Notes under the pieces: model-generated
Databases searched by the model: none
The model's input: only the letters and a program-made list of their open reading frames with translations
What the model was told of the DNA's origin: nothing
Shown here: in pieces, positions 1 through 8,318 of the stretch
Layout of the letters: each line of letters begins with the position of its first letter
Position numbering within the stretch: the first letter of the stretch is position 1
Program-made: the position numbers and the translations under genes
Assembly: GCF_018449515.1 (NCBI RefSeq)
Contig: NZ_JAAVUQ010000002.1
Location: forward strand, 186,001 to 250,000
Origin: Caballeronia sp. dw_19
GTDB lineage: Bacteria > Pseudomonadota > Gammaproteobacteria > Burkholderiales > Burkholderiaceae
Reading direction: 5' to 3'
DNA length: 64,000 nucleotides

Positions 1-633
1 CTGACCGGTCCGCATGACGTGTTCGCGTCGGTGCCGGACGCGACTGTCCACCTGATTGGAAAAACCCTTGATCCGGTCAACGCGAACAGTGGTCTCGTGC
101 TGACGCCTACTATTACGTACGCTGACTGCCCTGCGCTCGATGTCTTGTGCGTGCCGGGTGGAGTGGGTGTCGGCAAGTTGATGGAGGACGACATCACGCT
201 CGATTTCATCAGGCGGCAGGCGGCGCAGGCCCGCTTCGTCACGTCGGTGTGTACCGGTGCGCTGGTCCTGGGAGCGGCCGGTTTGCTGCGCGGACGGCGC
301 GCGACCACGCACTGGGCGGCTCATCATTTCCTGGAGAGCTTCGGCGCCATTCCCGTGAAAGAGCGCGTTGTCCAGGATGGCAATCTGATGACGGGCGGTG
401 GGGTGACAGCGGGCATCGATTTTGCGTTGACGCTTCTCATCGGCTTGATCGGCGAAACCGAGGCTCAGGCAATTCAGCTTCAACTGGAATATGCGCCCGC
501 GCCGCCTTTTAATTCAGGTACGCCTGACACAGCGCCGAAGGCGGTGGTGGATCTTGTGTGGAGTCGCGGCGAAGTGGAGCGTGCTCAGCGCACTGCAATC
601 GTTGAACGCGCAGCGGCGCGATTGAATGGGTAG
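1..633 (+). CDS. DJ-1/PfpI family protein (isonitrile hydratase-like), 5'-truncated
   Basis: The reading frame is open from the first base and enters with LTGPHDVF, which is the usual beta1/alpha1 segment of GlxA/InhA-type DJ-1/PfpI proteins, so the true start lies upstream of the window; the GTG at 19 is internal. The nucleophile elbow is visible as SVCTGALVLGAAGLL, with the conserved Cys followed by TGA. RRATTHW follows, as in isonitrile hydratases and in the N-terminal half of GlxA regulators. The protein ends at about 210 residues without an AraC helix-turn-helix domain, which favours the stand-alone hydratase-like form over a transcription factor. The substrate cannot be read from the sequence. 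Confidence 0.85.
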   Translation: MTGPHDVFASVPDATVHLIGKTLDPVNANSGLVLTPTITYADCPALDVLCVPGGVGVGKLMEDDITLDFIRRQAAQARFVTSVCTGALVLGAAGLLRGRRATTHWAAHHFLESFGAIPVKERVVQDGNLMTGGGVTAGIDFALTLLIGLIGETEAQAIQLQLEYAPAPPFNSGTPDTAPKAVVDLVWSRGEVERAQRTAIVERAAARLNG

Positions 634-702
634 CAGGCCCGGCATAGTACCGATGGGGGTAACTCGGTTCGACGGGCATGCTTTTGACAGGAGGCGGATG
701 CC

Positions 703-999
703 ATGCCACGCGTACAGGTTGCTTCAATCACGGTTCTCGCCTCGCTCGGCATAGTGCTGGGCGCGACGCCCGGCGCATTTGCCCAGGGCGCCGATGCAAC
801 GCCGGCCGAGCCATCACCGGCGTCGCCCACACCCAGGCAGGCACAGAAAGCGCAACGCAAAGCCGATAGAGAAGCGGCATGGGCGAAGAATTCGGCGGAA
901 CTGAGTAAGCTGGAAAAGAACGGCTATAACCCGGCCGATGATCGTAGCGACTACCCGGATAACTTGCGCCGCGCGCAGAACAAAGCGAACGGGCAATGA
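703..999 (+). CDS. Small secreted DUF4148-like protein
   Basis: A 98-residue protein with an N-terminal signal peptide whose likely cleavage is after GAFA in residues 1-27. An Ala/Pro/Thr linker and a basic stretch follow, and then the pattern LSKLEKNGYNPADDRSDYP, which matches the tail seen in Burkholderiales DUF4148 proteins. A good ribosome-binding site (GGAGGCGG, about 690-697) precedes the ATG. These proteins are exported and of unknown function, often duplicated around the genome; another member lies at 50467-50793. The family assignment rests on pattern recognition only. Confidence 0.7.
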   Translation: MPRVQVASITVLASLGIVLGATPGAFAQGADATPAEPSPASPTPRQAQKAQRKADREAAWAKNSAELSKLEKNGYNPADDRSDYPDNLRRAQNKANGQ

Positions 1000-1081
1000 G
1001 TCCGGCAGGGTTACAGCTTTATGCTGTCGTTGTTCCAGGCATGCCCATGCCGCGTAAGTAACGACGCCTTGGAAGACGACC

Positions 1082-1237
1082 ATGTCGAAATTTCACTTTG
1101 CGCGGGTGGTCTTTGCATCCGCGACCATTTCTATCGCTTTCCCGAGCGCGGCTTTTGCCCAGACCGTTGCTACCGGGTCTACCGCGCAACCGGCGCTGCT
1201 AACACGAAGACGCCCACGAGCCCGGACGACTGATTGA
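1082..1237 (+). CDS. Short secreted peptide, possibly frameshifted
   Basis: A 51-codon frame starting MSKFHFARVVFASA with a convincing signal peptide ending AFAQ near residue 27, and a GGAAG-type ribosome-binding site just upstream. After the signal the in-frame tail turns into an Arg-rich string (LLTRRRPRART) that looks out of frame. The neighbouring frame instead reads NTKTPTSPDD before a stop, which resembles a normal hydrophilic secreted tail. This suggests a one-base indel near 1190-1200, or a very small exported peptide. No function can be named. Confidence 0.4.
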   Translation: MSKFHFARVVFASATISIAFPSAAFAQTVATGSTAQPALLTRRRPRARTTD

Positions 1238-1376
1238 CTACGTCATTGACGCTTGCGTTTCTCCGCTCAGAATTGCCCGCCCAGAAAGCAGATCGGAAGG
1301 GAACGGAAGTTGCGAGCGCCGCCGTTGGCTAGGCAGCAGCCTGCTGCCCGCACTACCTAACCAATGGTCATCGTGA

Positions 1377-2444
1377 ATGAGACGAAAAGCCCTGCTGTCC
1401 GCTGTATTGTGTGTTTGCGTTGCCGCGAGTGGCTGCACCACTATCGGTGCAAACCGTCTCAAGGCCGATCAGGTTGATTACGCGAGAGCGCTGGGTGAAG
1501 CCAAGAAGCGCGAAATACTCGCAGCTATAGTAGGCATCCGGTTTGCCGATTCGCCTGCGTTCCTGAGCGTCAGCCAGATCATTGCCGCTTATACCTTCGA
1601 TGCCACCGCCGGTTCCACCCTCAGCGCCGGCGACACCACGCAGAATTTCGCCGCCGCCAACGGCAGCGTTTCATACTCCAACCATCCCACGTTCACGTTC
1701 ACGCCGACCACGGGGCAGGCGTTCGCGACAGCTTATATTCGCCCGCTTGCGCCCGCGCTGGTGTTGCCGCTCGCCGAGAGCGCGATCCCCATCGACTTGC
1801 TGTTGCGCATCACCGCGCAGTCGATAGGAGGCATGCAGAACGCGAACGCGCTGGGCGGCCCGAATGGGAACGGCAGCGTTGAATTCTTCGAACTGATCCA
1901 GGCGTTGCGACGCCTTCAACTAGCGGGGCAACTCAACGTGGAGTCGCGCGACGAGGATCATGGCGGGCGCGTCTACTTCACGCTTGGCGCGACCACGAGC
2001 GGCGAGACCGGACAGACGACAGCCGATCTTGCGCTGGTCCGCAGGCTGCTCAAGCTTTCGCCGAAGACCAAGACCTATGAGGTCGTCTATGGGCAATCGG
2101 CCGAGCGTGGCGAGCGGATTCCCATGGTCACGCGTTCCGTGCTTGGGATTCTGACAGACCTGGGCGCGCAGGTCAGGGTGCCCGAGGAGCTGGTGAATCG
2201 CGGGTCGACCAAGCCGACTATCGGATTGATCGGCGTGGAGACGCGGCCTACGATCATTGTCAATGTGGGCAAGAAGGCGCCGGAAGATGCCTATATCGAC
2301 ATTCAGTATGGGCCGTCGCAATACTGGATTGACCGACGTGACTTCGACTCGAAGTACGCATTCACGGTCGTGCAGATGTTGATGGCTCTGGCAGAAACCA
2401 ATCAGGACGCGAAGACGCCGATCGTGACCATTCCAGCGGGATAG
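1377..2444 (+). CDS. Putative lipoprotein of unknown function
   Basis: A 355-residue protein with a lipoprotein signal: MRRKALLSAVLCVCVAASGC, with the lipobox Cys at residue 20 followed by TTIG. The mature part is mixed alpha/beta with no cofactor motif or transmembrane helix. It includes a Thr/Ser/Phe-rich stretch around residues 75-120 and a charged C-terminal half. I do not recognise a family. It is convergent with the zinc-ribbon gene downstream, with a 66-base gap, and shows no clear operon partner. An envelope location is inferred from the lipobox only. Confidence 0.7.
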   Translation: MRRKALLSAVLCVCVAASGCTTIGANRLKADQVDYARALGEAKKREILAAIVGIRFADSPAFLSVSQIIAAYTFDATAGSTLSAGDTTQNFAAANGSVSYSNHPTFTFTPTTGQAFATAYIRPLAPALVLPLAESAIPIDLLLRITAQSIGGMQNANALGGPNGNGSVEFFELIQALRRLQLAGQLNVESRDEDHGGRVYFTLGATTSGETGQTTADLALVRRLLKLSPKTKTYEVVYGQSAERGERIPMVTRSVLGILTDLGAQVRVPEELVNRGSTKPTIGLIGVETRPTIIVNVGKKAPEDAYIDIQYGPSQYWIDRRDFDSKYAFTVVQMLMALAETNQDAKTPIVTIPAG

Positions 2445-2510
2445 GCGGGCGTGATGTGCAGCGAGGCGTCGACGCGGAGTGGCCTCCGGTCGAACGAACC
2501 TCGATGCGCT

Positions 2511-4343
2511 TCAATGCGCTTCGCCGCGACCGGGCGGGCGAATGGGTGCACCGTTGTCTGGAGGCTTTGACTCTGACGGTTCCGTGTCCGCATTCCGAAC
2601 CGGCTGGAATGCCACGACAGGTTCACGTACTTCCTGCTGTACATGCGTCTCGCGCGCCTCATGCGTTATGTGAGTTTCGCGCGGCGCACGCGTCGTGGCC
2701 GGGTTCGCGAACAGGTGCGGCGCGCCGGTAGTGGTCGGAGCGCTGCTCGTGCTCGCAATCGCAGCCGTGCGCGGGATGGCGACGGCCTCGCGGATCGGTG
2801 CCGGGTGCATCGGGCCGCGTTGCGCGATGGCGGCTGTCTGAACCGCCGCGTCTTCGGCAGCTTTCTTCGCTTCGGCAATCTTGATGGCCACATGCCTGAG
2901 GAAGACGCGCGAGCCGGTGTAGCTCGAGTCGATAGCAAGCGCGTCCTTTGCATAACGCCGTGCGCATCGCCATGAAGCCGATTGGTCGCATGCGCGGGCG
3001 TGCCGCATGGCGGTGTCGCGGGCCGCTTCACGTTGGGCGAGGTCATCGCGGACCCGCTGGACGTCGGGGCTATTGAGCTGGTTCTCGGGCACGTTGGCGA
3101 GGTTCTTTCGCGCCGCGTTCAGGTCGTTGGTGACTAGTGCGAGGCGGGCGAAGTAGAGGCTTTCGCCGGGGCTGCCCAACGGCGGACGCTCAGTGGCGAT
3201 GACCGGCGAGACGGGGGGCAACGACAGCTTCGGCAGTTCCTGTTCCTTTTGCGTGGACGGCTGAGGCGCATGGCTGGCGATGGGGACATCGGCGACGGCG
3301 CCAGGGCTGGGCACGGGCGGTAAGGCGGCAAGCGGCGCCGCAGCGGTGATGACAGGCGCTGGGTTCGAGGTGTTTGTCGAGCCCGTCAATGGCGGTGTAG
3401 CCGTGTTCTGCGCGAGCGTGACGGGCGCTGGAGGGGCTGCTGGAGGCGGTGAGTCATCCGGCGTGAGCGTGGCCACTGCCGCGTTGGTCGGACTCTTCGA
3501 TGCGGTTGCCGCCACCGGGCCTGGCGCGTGCGTCTCGTTCGCCGTTGCGGTTATCGTGGCCGGTGCGCTCGGTGTCGCCCTTGTAGCGGGTCCCGTCGCC
3601 GGGCTCATCGCGAGCGTTGAAATCTCCGCCCGCAAGGCCGCAACGGCAGTTGTCACCTTGTTCCTGATCGACGCGATCATCTCGGTCGCTGGATTCGGTG
3701 CCGGTGCGAGCGTCGGGGCCGGCGTTGGGGCCGGTGTTGGGGCGGGTGTTGGGGCGGGTGTCGGGGCGGGTGTCGGGGTTTGCGTCGGTGCCGGGGCCGC
3801 CGCATAGGTCGCCACAGGCAGCGTAGCCAGGTTCACCGCCGGGGTCTTGGCTACGCTCACCGAGACCGGGTTCGCCGGCTTTGCTGCCGCAACGACCGTC
3901 GTTGTGCTTGCCGGTGCGGCGGCTTTCGCTACATTGTCAGTTGCCATCGGAACGAACGCGGGTGTCCTCGCCGGTTCCGGCAGTGCAGCAAGCCGCTGAA
4001 CCACAGGCGATCTCAGGCCGGGCGCGTAAGTCAGCGCCAGCGCGACGGCGAGCAGTCCGCCGCTCGCCACACCGAACGCCACGCGGCGGACGACGCGGGC
4101 GCGTTGCCGCGCGATATTCATTGCCGCGTCGACTTCCTCGGGCACGCTCGGATACGGCACGAGCATGCGGCCGGGCATCATCATGACGTTACTGTTGTTG
4201 AAGTCGACGGAGTTCGGTGCACGCAATGCCCGGGACTGATTCGTGCCGCAATGCGGGCATTCATCTTCTCCGTGCGTCAGCGCGTTGCCGCAGCGATGAC
4301 AAGCCGCGTAAAGGACAGGCGTGCGAAAAGATAACAGGTTCAT
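2511..4343 (-). CDS. Zinc-ribbon, single-pass membrane protein with long Pro/Ala/Thr linker
   Basis: The start is placed at the ATG at 4343, 38 codons inside the longest frame, because it has a GAGGGG ribosome-binding site and begins MNLLSFRTPVLYAACHRCGN. The 610-residue product carries a four-Cys zinc ribbon (CHRCGN...CPHCGTN, about residues 15-33), a membrane segment near residues 90-110 (VASGGLLAVALALTYAP), and then about 250 residues of low-complexity Pro/Ala/Thr sequence including PAPT repeats. After these comes a helical TPR-like segment (NDLNAARKNLANVP, and a CDQSASWRCARRYAK region) and a disordered tail. The layout suggests an inner-membrane protein with a cytoplasmic zinc finger and a periplasmic arm. 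The function is unknown. Confidence 0.75.
   Translation of the reverse strand: MNLLSFRTPVLYAACHRCGNALTHGEDECPHCGTNQSRALRAPNSVDFNNSNVMMMPGRMLVPYPSVPEEVDAAMNIARQRARVVRRVAFGVASGGLLAVALALTYAPGLRSPVVQRLAALPEPARTPAFVPMATDNVAKAAAPASTTTVVAAAKPANPVSVSVAKTPAVNLATLPVATYAAAPAPTQTPTPAPTPAPTPAPTPAPTPAPTLAPAPNPATEMIASIRNKVTTAVAALRAEISTLAMSPATGPATRATPSAPATITATANETHAPGPVAATASKSPTNAAVATLTPDDSPPPAAPPAPVTLAQNTATPPLTGSTNTSNPAPVITAAAPLAALPPVPSPGAVADVPIASHAPQPSTQKEQELPKLSLPPVSPVIATERPPLGSPGESLYFARLALVTNDLNAARKNLANVPENQLNSPDVQRVRDDLAQREAARDTAMRHARACDQSASWRCARRYAKDALAIDSSYTGSRVFLRHVAIKIAEAKKAAEDAAVQTAAIAQRGPMHPAPIREAVAIPRTAAIASTSSAPTTTGAPHLFANPATTRAPRETHITHEARETHVQQEVREPVVAFQPVRNADTEPSESKPPDNGAPIRPPGRGEAH
3711..3780. 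repeat. In-gene 12-bp tandem repeat encoding Pro-Ala-Pro-Thr units
   Basis: About six copies of a 12-base unit (consensus on the plus strand GGGGC/TCGGTGTT with variation) lie inside the minus-strand membrane protein gene and encode its PTPA repeats. Copies differ by one or two bases, so length variation by slippage is plausible. This is a coding repeat, not a CRISPR array. Confidence 0.8.
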
Positions 4344-4562
4344 GCCGAACCCCTCGGGCAGGTGTCGACGCCGACTCGTGATGCGGCCGGATCGTTCGTA
4401 TAAGAATAGTGCAATTAATTCAGAAGTTAGTACCCCGGTATGTTTTGTAGACCGCATTGATGTATATCGGCGACACTTCTCCGCGCCCGCATCACGCTAC
4501 ATGGGGCTTTGTTCGTGGTACTTGTCCGAATCTGACTTGGATGTGGCGGATAACAGCGGAGA

Positions 4563-4992
4563 TCAAGATCGCACGCTGGAATGGCATGTATAAGCCACGG
4601 TCAGGTTGAGCTGGCAATACGACGCCGCGCCCGGACGGTAACCAGTCACGCCAATAGCGCCTGCTGCAAAGTTCGAATCTGGGCCCGTGTGTTGGGAGTA
4701 GAGGTCCGTCGCGAGCTTCCGATAATTCCAGGCCACGTCCGTGTTGGCCTTCCAGGGCGAGAAGCTTGCGCCGAAGGCGCTGGAATACAGTGCCATTGTC
4801 GCCGGCATGATCCCGCTTGGTCGAGCGGATCGGATGTGCATCCTCAACATCGAGATAGGCGGGTAACGGAAGTGCGAAGCACCGCTTAAATAAATTAGTA
4901 ATCTTAACGAATGTCTGGCCGATCATCTGGTCGCGGATGATAGGTATGTTGACCTGTCGGTAGGTCGCCGCGATATTGCGTTCACCGGCCAC
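4563..4992 (-). pseudogene. Relic of a TonB-dependent receptor
   Basis: Two minus-strand frames carry pieces that align with the intact receptor at 11323-14067. In one frame, residues encoded at 4930-4983 read ERNIAATYRQVNIPIIRD, against QRNVAAVYYQVDIPIVRA in the intact protein (11 of 18 identical). In another frame (within 4563-4850) FSPWKANTDVAWNY, TGPDSNFAAGA and SYCQLNLTVAYT match FPRWKGNTTLDWAY, TGPYAQNLVAAG and SYSQFNLMMTYT from its C-terminal barrel. The fragments are in the correct order but in different frames. Several hundred intervening residues are missing, and no plug domain or signal peptide remains. This is a frameshifted, internally deleted receptor gene. Confidence 0.7.
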
Positions 4993-5165
4993 CTGTTACA
5001 ACGCAGCCGGTCAAATGAGCCCATCAGGTTCCCGGTCCCCGCGTCCGCAAGCTGATGGCCGTAGCAGGTGACATGCAGACTGGCCAGTAGACAACCGGAA
5101 GTCTCAAGCGGTTTCATTCAGATAACAGAAGTTTCCCATTCAACATGGCTTAACTTCCAATACCC

Positions 5166-5268
5166 AGGAAGTGCGGATTTATTATGCTATATAACAGGAT
5201 GTTATGAGACACAAAATATAAACTCCAGAAGAGTGCGGATTTATTATGCGCTATAACAAGATGTTATG
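5166..5268. repeat. Pair of direct repeats, each containing an ATAAC/GTTAT palindrome
   Basis: Two near-identical blocks of about 40 bases (5166-5207 and 5229-5268) both contain GTGCGGATTTATTATG followed by ATAAC-N5-GTTAT. The spacers are AGGAT in the first copy and AAGAT in the second. Repeat starts are about 62 bases apart. Duplicated palindromes of this kind are typical of binding sites for dimeric repressors, but no regulator gene is adjacent. Confidence 0.6.
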
Positions 5269-5280
5269 TATTAGCTCACG

Positions 5281-5299
5281 TTAGTTCCATGAGAACTAA
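5281..5299. promoter_or_regulatory. 7-bp inverted repeat, operator-like
   Basis: TTAGTTC-N5-GAACTAA is a perfect inverted repeat lying just downstream of the paired palindromes. It is too short to be a terminator and is not followed by a T-run, so a protein-binding site is the simplest reading. Confidence 0.35.
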
Positions 5300-5563
5300 T
5301 TACCGAGCGTCCTGCAAACTAAAGCAGACTATTATCAACCTCGTTGGCTATATGTAATAATTTAGAATGTTTTTGTAATTTAATAAATGACGTAATTCAA
5401 ATACGCATTTAGAGTGTCGTAAATACCGCTAAATATTGTCAAAAATTGTCTCTCTTCATTTTTATTTTCTCGCTTTGACCGTTAGCCTCTAGTCAGCGCT
5501 CGATCATCACGTTAGACGTACCGTTCGCGATTCGCCCCCCGGGTGCCGCGAAATGGTCGCGAA

Positions 5564-5583
5564 GGCCCGCCCAGCGGGCTTTT
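5564..5583 (+). terminator. Terminator-like hairpin
   Basis: GCCCGC, loop CCA, GCGGGC followed by TTTT reads as a short rho-independent terminator on the plus strand. No intact plus-strand gene lies upstream, so it may belong to lost sequence. Confidence 0.4.
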
Positions 5584-5793
5584 GCGCCATGCGCTATTCG
5601 CTATCCGTCGACAGTTCATGGCGTGTTATGGAAAGCCGCAATGGCGGCTGCATCCCAATTAGCGAGCCGCCAAACGCGCGCTTGTATCCGTTCAAACATT
5701 CGCTTCTTCTTTTAAAGCGGCGCAAGTGCAGCGCGAGGCCAGCATTAGTTAGAGTGTTTTCTCTAAACTTGGTCTGCTGTCATCAAATAAAGT

Positions 5794-5822
5794 TTGACCG
5801 TGCATTTTTTGTCCTGTTATCT
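5794..5822 (+). promoter_or_regulatory. Sigma70-like promoter candidate upstream of tonB
   Basis: TTGACC and TTATCT are separated by exactly 17 bases and point toward tonB. The long distance to the tonB start (about 355 bases) would give a long 5' leader. No Fur-box-like sequence was seen nearby. Confidence 0.35.
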
Positions 5823-5840
5823 TCGCATCCCATGAAACGC

Positions 5841-5868
5841 CGGTGACAATCAACGCGCGGTGACAATC
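5841..5868. repeat. 11-bp direct repeat downstream of promoter candidate
   Basis: CGGTGACAATC occurs at 5841-5851 and again at 5858-5868, with starts 17 bases apart. It sits just after the promoter candidate and could be a regulator site. No binding protein is suggested by the sequence itself. Confidence 0.35.
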
Positions 5869-6178
5869 GCGCAAAAAGTTCAGAAGCCGTAGCGCGCTTC
5901 GTTCAAGTTCTCTCCAGGTGTTAATGCCAGACCGAAAAGAGCGAGTCGAATTTTATTTGTCGTAGTTCCAGTTTGATGATCGCCCAGCGGGAATGAAATT
6001 CCGGGGCATCTCACAGCCGTATCCGTGTCAACGCATCAGATTTGACCGCTGTAGCATAAATTCGGACTGCAAATCAAGGGTCGGAGCGAAGGAAGCGGTT
6101 GCCCGAGGTGGACGTTGGTTGTCGTATGTAAGCGCACTGCAGTTACAGAAATGGACGGTTCACGCCGGAGGAGTAAAG

Positions 6179-6889
6179 GTGGGTACGAAAGTCGAAGGGC
6201 AATTTCCGGCAGCAGCGGCCCGTATGGAGAGGCCAGGACGCCCACGTGAGTTTGGGCGCAAGCAGCAAAACCCAGTACGCCGCTTCGGCGGAATCGCAGT
6301 TGTTCTGCTCCTGCACGTCGTGTTGATCTATGCACTCATCAACGGCCTTGCCACCAAGGTCGTACAGGTCATCCAGCATCCTATCGAGACGAAAATCATC
6401 GAGCCGGTGAAGCCGCCGCCTCCGCCGCCGTTGCCTACCGTGCAATTGCCGCCGCCGAAGTTCGCACCGCCGCCGCCGCCGTTCGTGCCGCCGCCGGAAG
6501 TGCAAGTGCAAACGCCGCCCCAGCCGACCATCACGCACCAGGCCGCGCCGGTCGTGTCGGCACCCGCCGTGGCGCCGCCCGCACCGCCGGCGCCGCCCGC
6601 GCCGAGCAAGCCCGTGAGCGTTGAAGTCGGGGTCGTATGTCCGAACTCGGATCAGATTCGTTCGTCGATTCGTTACCCGAAGGAAGCGCAGGAGAACAAC
6701 GTGACGGGTGATGTGCTGATTGAATTCGTAGTCGACGCGCAGGGCCATATTACGAATGAACGTGTTGCCAAGTCTGCGGAAGATTCCTCACTAGATCGCG
6801 CAGCCTTCAACGCAGTCAAGCAGTTTACGTGCGTTTCCCAAGGCCAACCTGTCCGTGTGCAAGTTCCGTTCTCGTTTAACCTGAACTGA
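6179..6889 (+). CDS. tonB: TonB energy-transducing protein
   Basis: The start chosen is GTG 6179, because a strong GGAGGAG ribosome-binding site sits 5 bases before it; the longer frame from 5993 lacks one. The 236-residue protein has a short basic N-terminus and one membrane anchor (about residues 37-57, GGIAVVLLLHVVLIYALI). A proline-rich periplasmic spacer follows (about 78-155, with PPPPPPLP and APPAPPAPPAP runs), and then a C-terminal TonB domain with the IRYPKEAQENNVTGDVLIEF pattern. It transmits the proton-motive force from ExbB/ExbD to outer-membrane receptors. It heads the tonB-exbB-exbD-exbD-TPR operon, and the receptor at 11323 is the obvious client. Confidence 0.93.
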   Translation: MGTKVEGQFPAAAARMERPGRPREFGRKQQNPVRRFGGIAVVLLLHVVLIYALINGLATKVVQVIQHPIETKIIEPVKPPPPPPLPTVQLPPPKFAPPPPPFVPPPEVQVQTPPQPTITHQAAPVVSAPAVAPPAPPAPPAPSKPVSVEVGVVCPNSDQIRSSIRYPKEAQENNVTGDVLIEFVVDAQGHITNERVAKSAEDSSLDRAAFNAVKQFTCVSQGQPVRVQVPFSFNLN

Positions 6890-6966
6890 AACCCACAGAC
6901 TGTTCGGTACCGGCAGCGATTTATCAGTCTTGGTTTAGAAGTTGTACTAATGAACTTGGAGCAGGC

Positions 6967-7872
6967 ATGAAAAAGCGTACTCTCGCCGCATTGGCGGCAA
7001 CCCTGTTGTTCGCCGTAACCACGGTGGATACCTTTGTGGCACCGCATATGGCACACGCGCAGGCTAGCGACGCGACCGCGTCGGCTACCGCCGCTGCCAC
7101 CGCAGCACCGCAAACGGCCGGCTCGGCCACGGACGACGCCGTGCCGCCGCCCCAGCCGGCTACGTCTGAAACAGTCAACAACCCATACGGTCTCGGCGCG
7201 CTCTGGAAGAACGGTGACTTCGTTGCACGCTTCGTGCTGATTCTGCTGGTGCTCATGTCAATGGGCAGCTGGTACATCATGGTCACCAAGTTCGTCGAAC
7301 AGTTCCGTGCAAACCGTCGTGCGAAGAGCGCCGACGAACAGCTGTGGACCGCGCCGTCGCTAGCCGAAGGCGCGAAGCTGCTCGACGAAGCTTCGCCTTT
7401 CCGCTTCATCGCGGAAACAGCCATCGAGGCGGGTGAACACCATAACGAAGCGCTGCTTGAAGCCGTCGACCGCAATACGTGGATCGACGCCTCGGTTGAC
7501 CGTGCCATCACCAACGTATCGAATCGTCTGCAAGACGGTCTGGCTTTCCTCGGCACAGTCGGCTCGACAGCGCCGTTCGTCGGTCTGTTCGGAACGGTGT
7601 GGGGGATTTATCACGCGCTGACGGCAATCGGTATCGCCGGCCAGGCTTCGATCGACAAGGTCGCGGGCCCGGTGGGTGAAGCGCTGATCATGACTGCGAT
7701 CGGTCTCGCCGTGGCCGTGCCGGCCGTGCTCGGCTACAACTTCCTGGTTCGCCGCAACAAGTCGGTGATGGAGCGGGTTCGTGCGTTCGGCGTACAACTG
7801 CACACCGTCCTGCTCGCTGGCAGCCGCCGCTCGGCGCGTGCTACGGCTCGCGAAGCAGCGCTGGCCCAATAA
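6967..7872 (+). CDS. exbB: ExbB-type MotA/TolQ/ExbB proton channel subunit
   Basis: A 301-residue protein with an N-terminal signal-like segment (cleavage after AHA near residue 31) and an Ala/Thr/Pro-rich periplasmic extension, followed by the canonical ExbB core. The core has a first membrane helix (FVLILLVLMSMGSWYIM), a cytoplasmic loop, and the signature GLFGTVWGIYHALTAIG leading into GEALIMTAIGLAVAVPAVLGYN. The periplasmic extension is found in the longer ExbB variants. It lies 77 bases after tonB with a GGAG site before the ATG, and 12 bases before exbD. With the ExbD proteins it forms the motor that powers TonB. Confidence 0.93.
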   Translation: MKKRTLAALAATLLFAVTTVDTFVAPHMAHAQASDATASATAAATAAPQTAGSATDDAVPPPQPATSETVNNPYGLGALWKNGDFVARFVLILLVLMSMGSWYIMVTKFVEQFRANRRAKSADEQLWTAPSLAEGAKLLDEASPFRFIAETAIEAGEHHNEALLEAVDRNTWIDASVDRAITNVSNRLQDGLAFLGTVGSTAPFVGLFGTVWGIYHALTAIGIAGQASIDKVAGPVGEALIMTAIGLAVAVPAVLGYNFLVRRNKSVMERVRAFGVQLHTVLLAGSRRSARATAREAALAQ

Positions 7873-7884
7873 GCGGAGTTCGTC

Positions 7885-8307
7885 ATGGCTATGAGCGTTG
7901 GGCAAGATGATGACGACGAGGTCATCTCAAGTATCAACACCACACCGCTCGTCGATGTGATGCTGGTCCTGCTGATCATCTTTCTGATCACGATTCCGGT
8001 GGTGACGCATACGATACCTTTGCAACTGCCGAAGGAGACGATCCAGCCGCTGCAGACCACGCCTAAAAGTATCGTCATTGCAGTCAACCGCGACGGCGAT
8101 TTCTTCTGGAACGAGAAGCAGGTGGATGGGCCGACGCTGCTGGCACGTCTGAAGACCGTGTCGGTCATGACGCCGCAACCGGAAGTGCACGTTCGTGGTG
8201 ACCAGAGCGCGCGTTATGAATTCATCGGCCGGGTCATTACCGAGTGCGAACGCGCCGGTATCGCCAAGGTGTCGTTTATTACTGAGCCGCCTGCGCGCGG
8301 CGGCTAG
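7885..8307 (+). CDS. exbD: ExbD biopolymer transport protein, first copy
   Basis: A 140-residue ExbD with a short cytoplasmic N-terminus, a single membrane helix beginning at SSINTTPLVDVMLVLLIIFL, which contains the essential membrane Asp of the family, and a periplasmic domain ending RGG. It directly follows exbB with a GGAG ribosome-binding site. It is followed by a second, divergent exbD after a gap filled with hairpins. Two exbD genes per operon are known from other TonB loci in Xanthomonas-like and Caulobacter-like bacteria. Confidence 0.93.
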   Translation: MAMSVGQDDDDEVISSINTTPLVDVMLVLLIIFLITIPVVTHTIPLQLPKETIQPLQTTPKSIVIAVNRDGDFFWNEKQVDGPTLLARLKTVSVMTPQPEVHVRGDQSARYEFIGRVITECERAGIAKVSFITEPPARGG

Positions 8308-8318
8308 CTTTGCACGGG

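Larger units (their letters stand above)
4344..6178. other. Long AT-rich intergenic region
   Basis: About 1.8 kb without an intact gene. It contains a degenerate TBDR remnant (4563-4992), paired palindromic direct repeats (5166-5268), a 7-bp inverted repeat (5281-5299), a terminator-like hairpin (5564-5583), a sigma70-like promoter (5794-5822) and an 11-bp direct repeat (5841-5868). The base composition between 5150 and 5480 is far more AT-rich than the flanking genes, which fits either an acquired segment or a large control region ahead of tonB. Open frames here, such as 5553-5846, lack family features and codon bias. Confidence 0.7.

Noticed and set aside
3711..3780. Regular 12-bp repeats that could suggest a CRISPR or minisatellite
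   Set aside because: They are in phase with, and encode, the Pro-Ala-Thr arm of the minus-strand membrane protein; there are no spacers.
5553..5846. 97-codon frame upstream of tonB
   Set aside because: Overlaps a terminator-like hairpin and the promoter candidate and has mixed, non-biased codons.
5993..6178. N-terminal extension of TonB
   Set aside because: The strong GGAGGAG site before GTG 6179 and the typical TonB start after it show that the extension is untranslated leader.
6415..6610. C-rich/G-rich low-complexity tract
   Set aside because: It is the proline-rich spacer of TonB, not a regulatory repeat.
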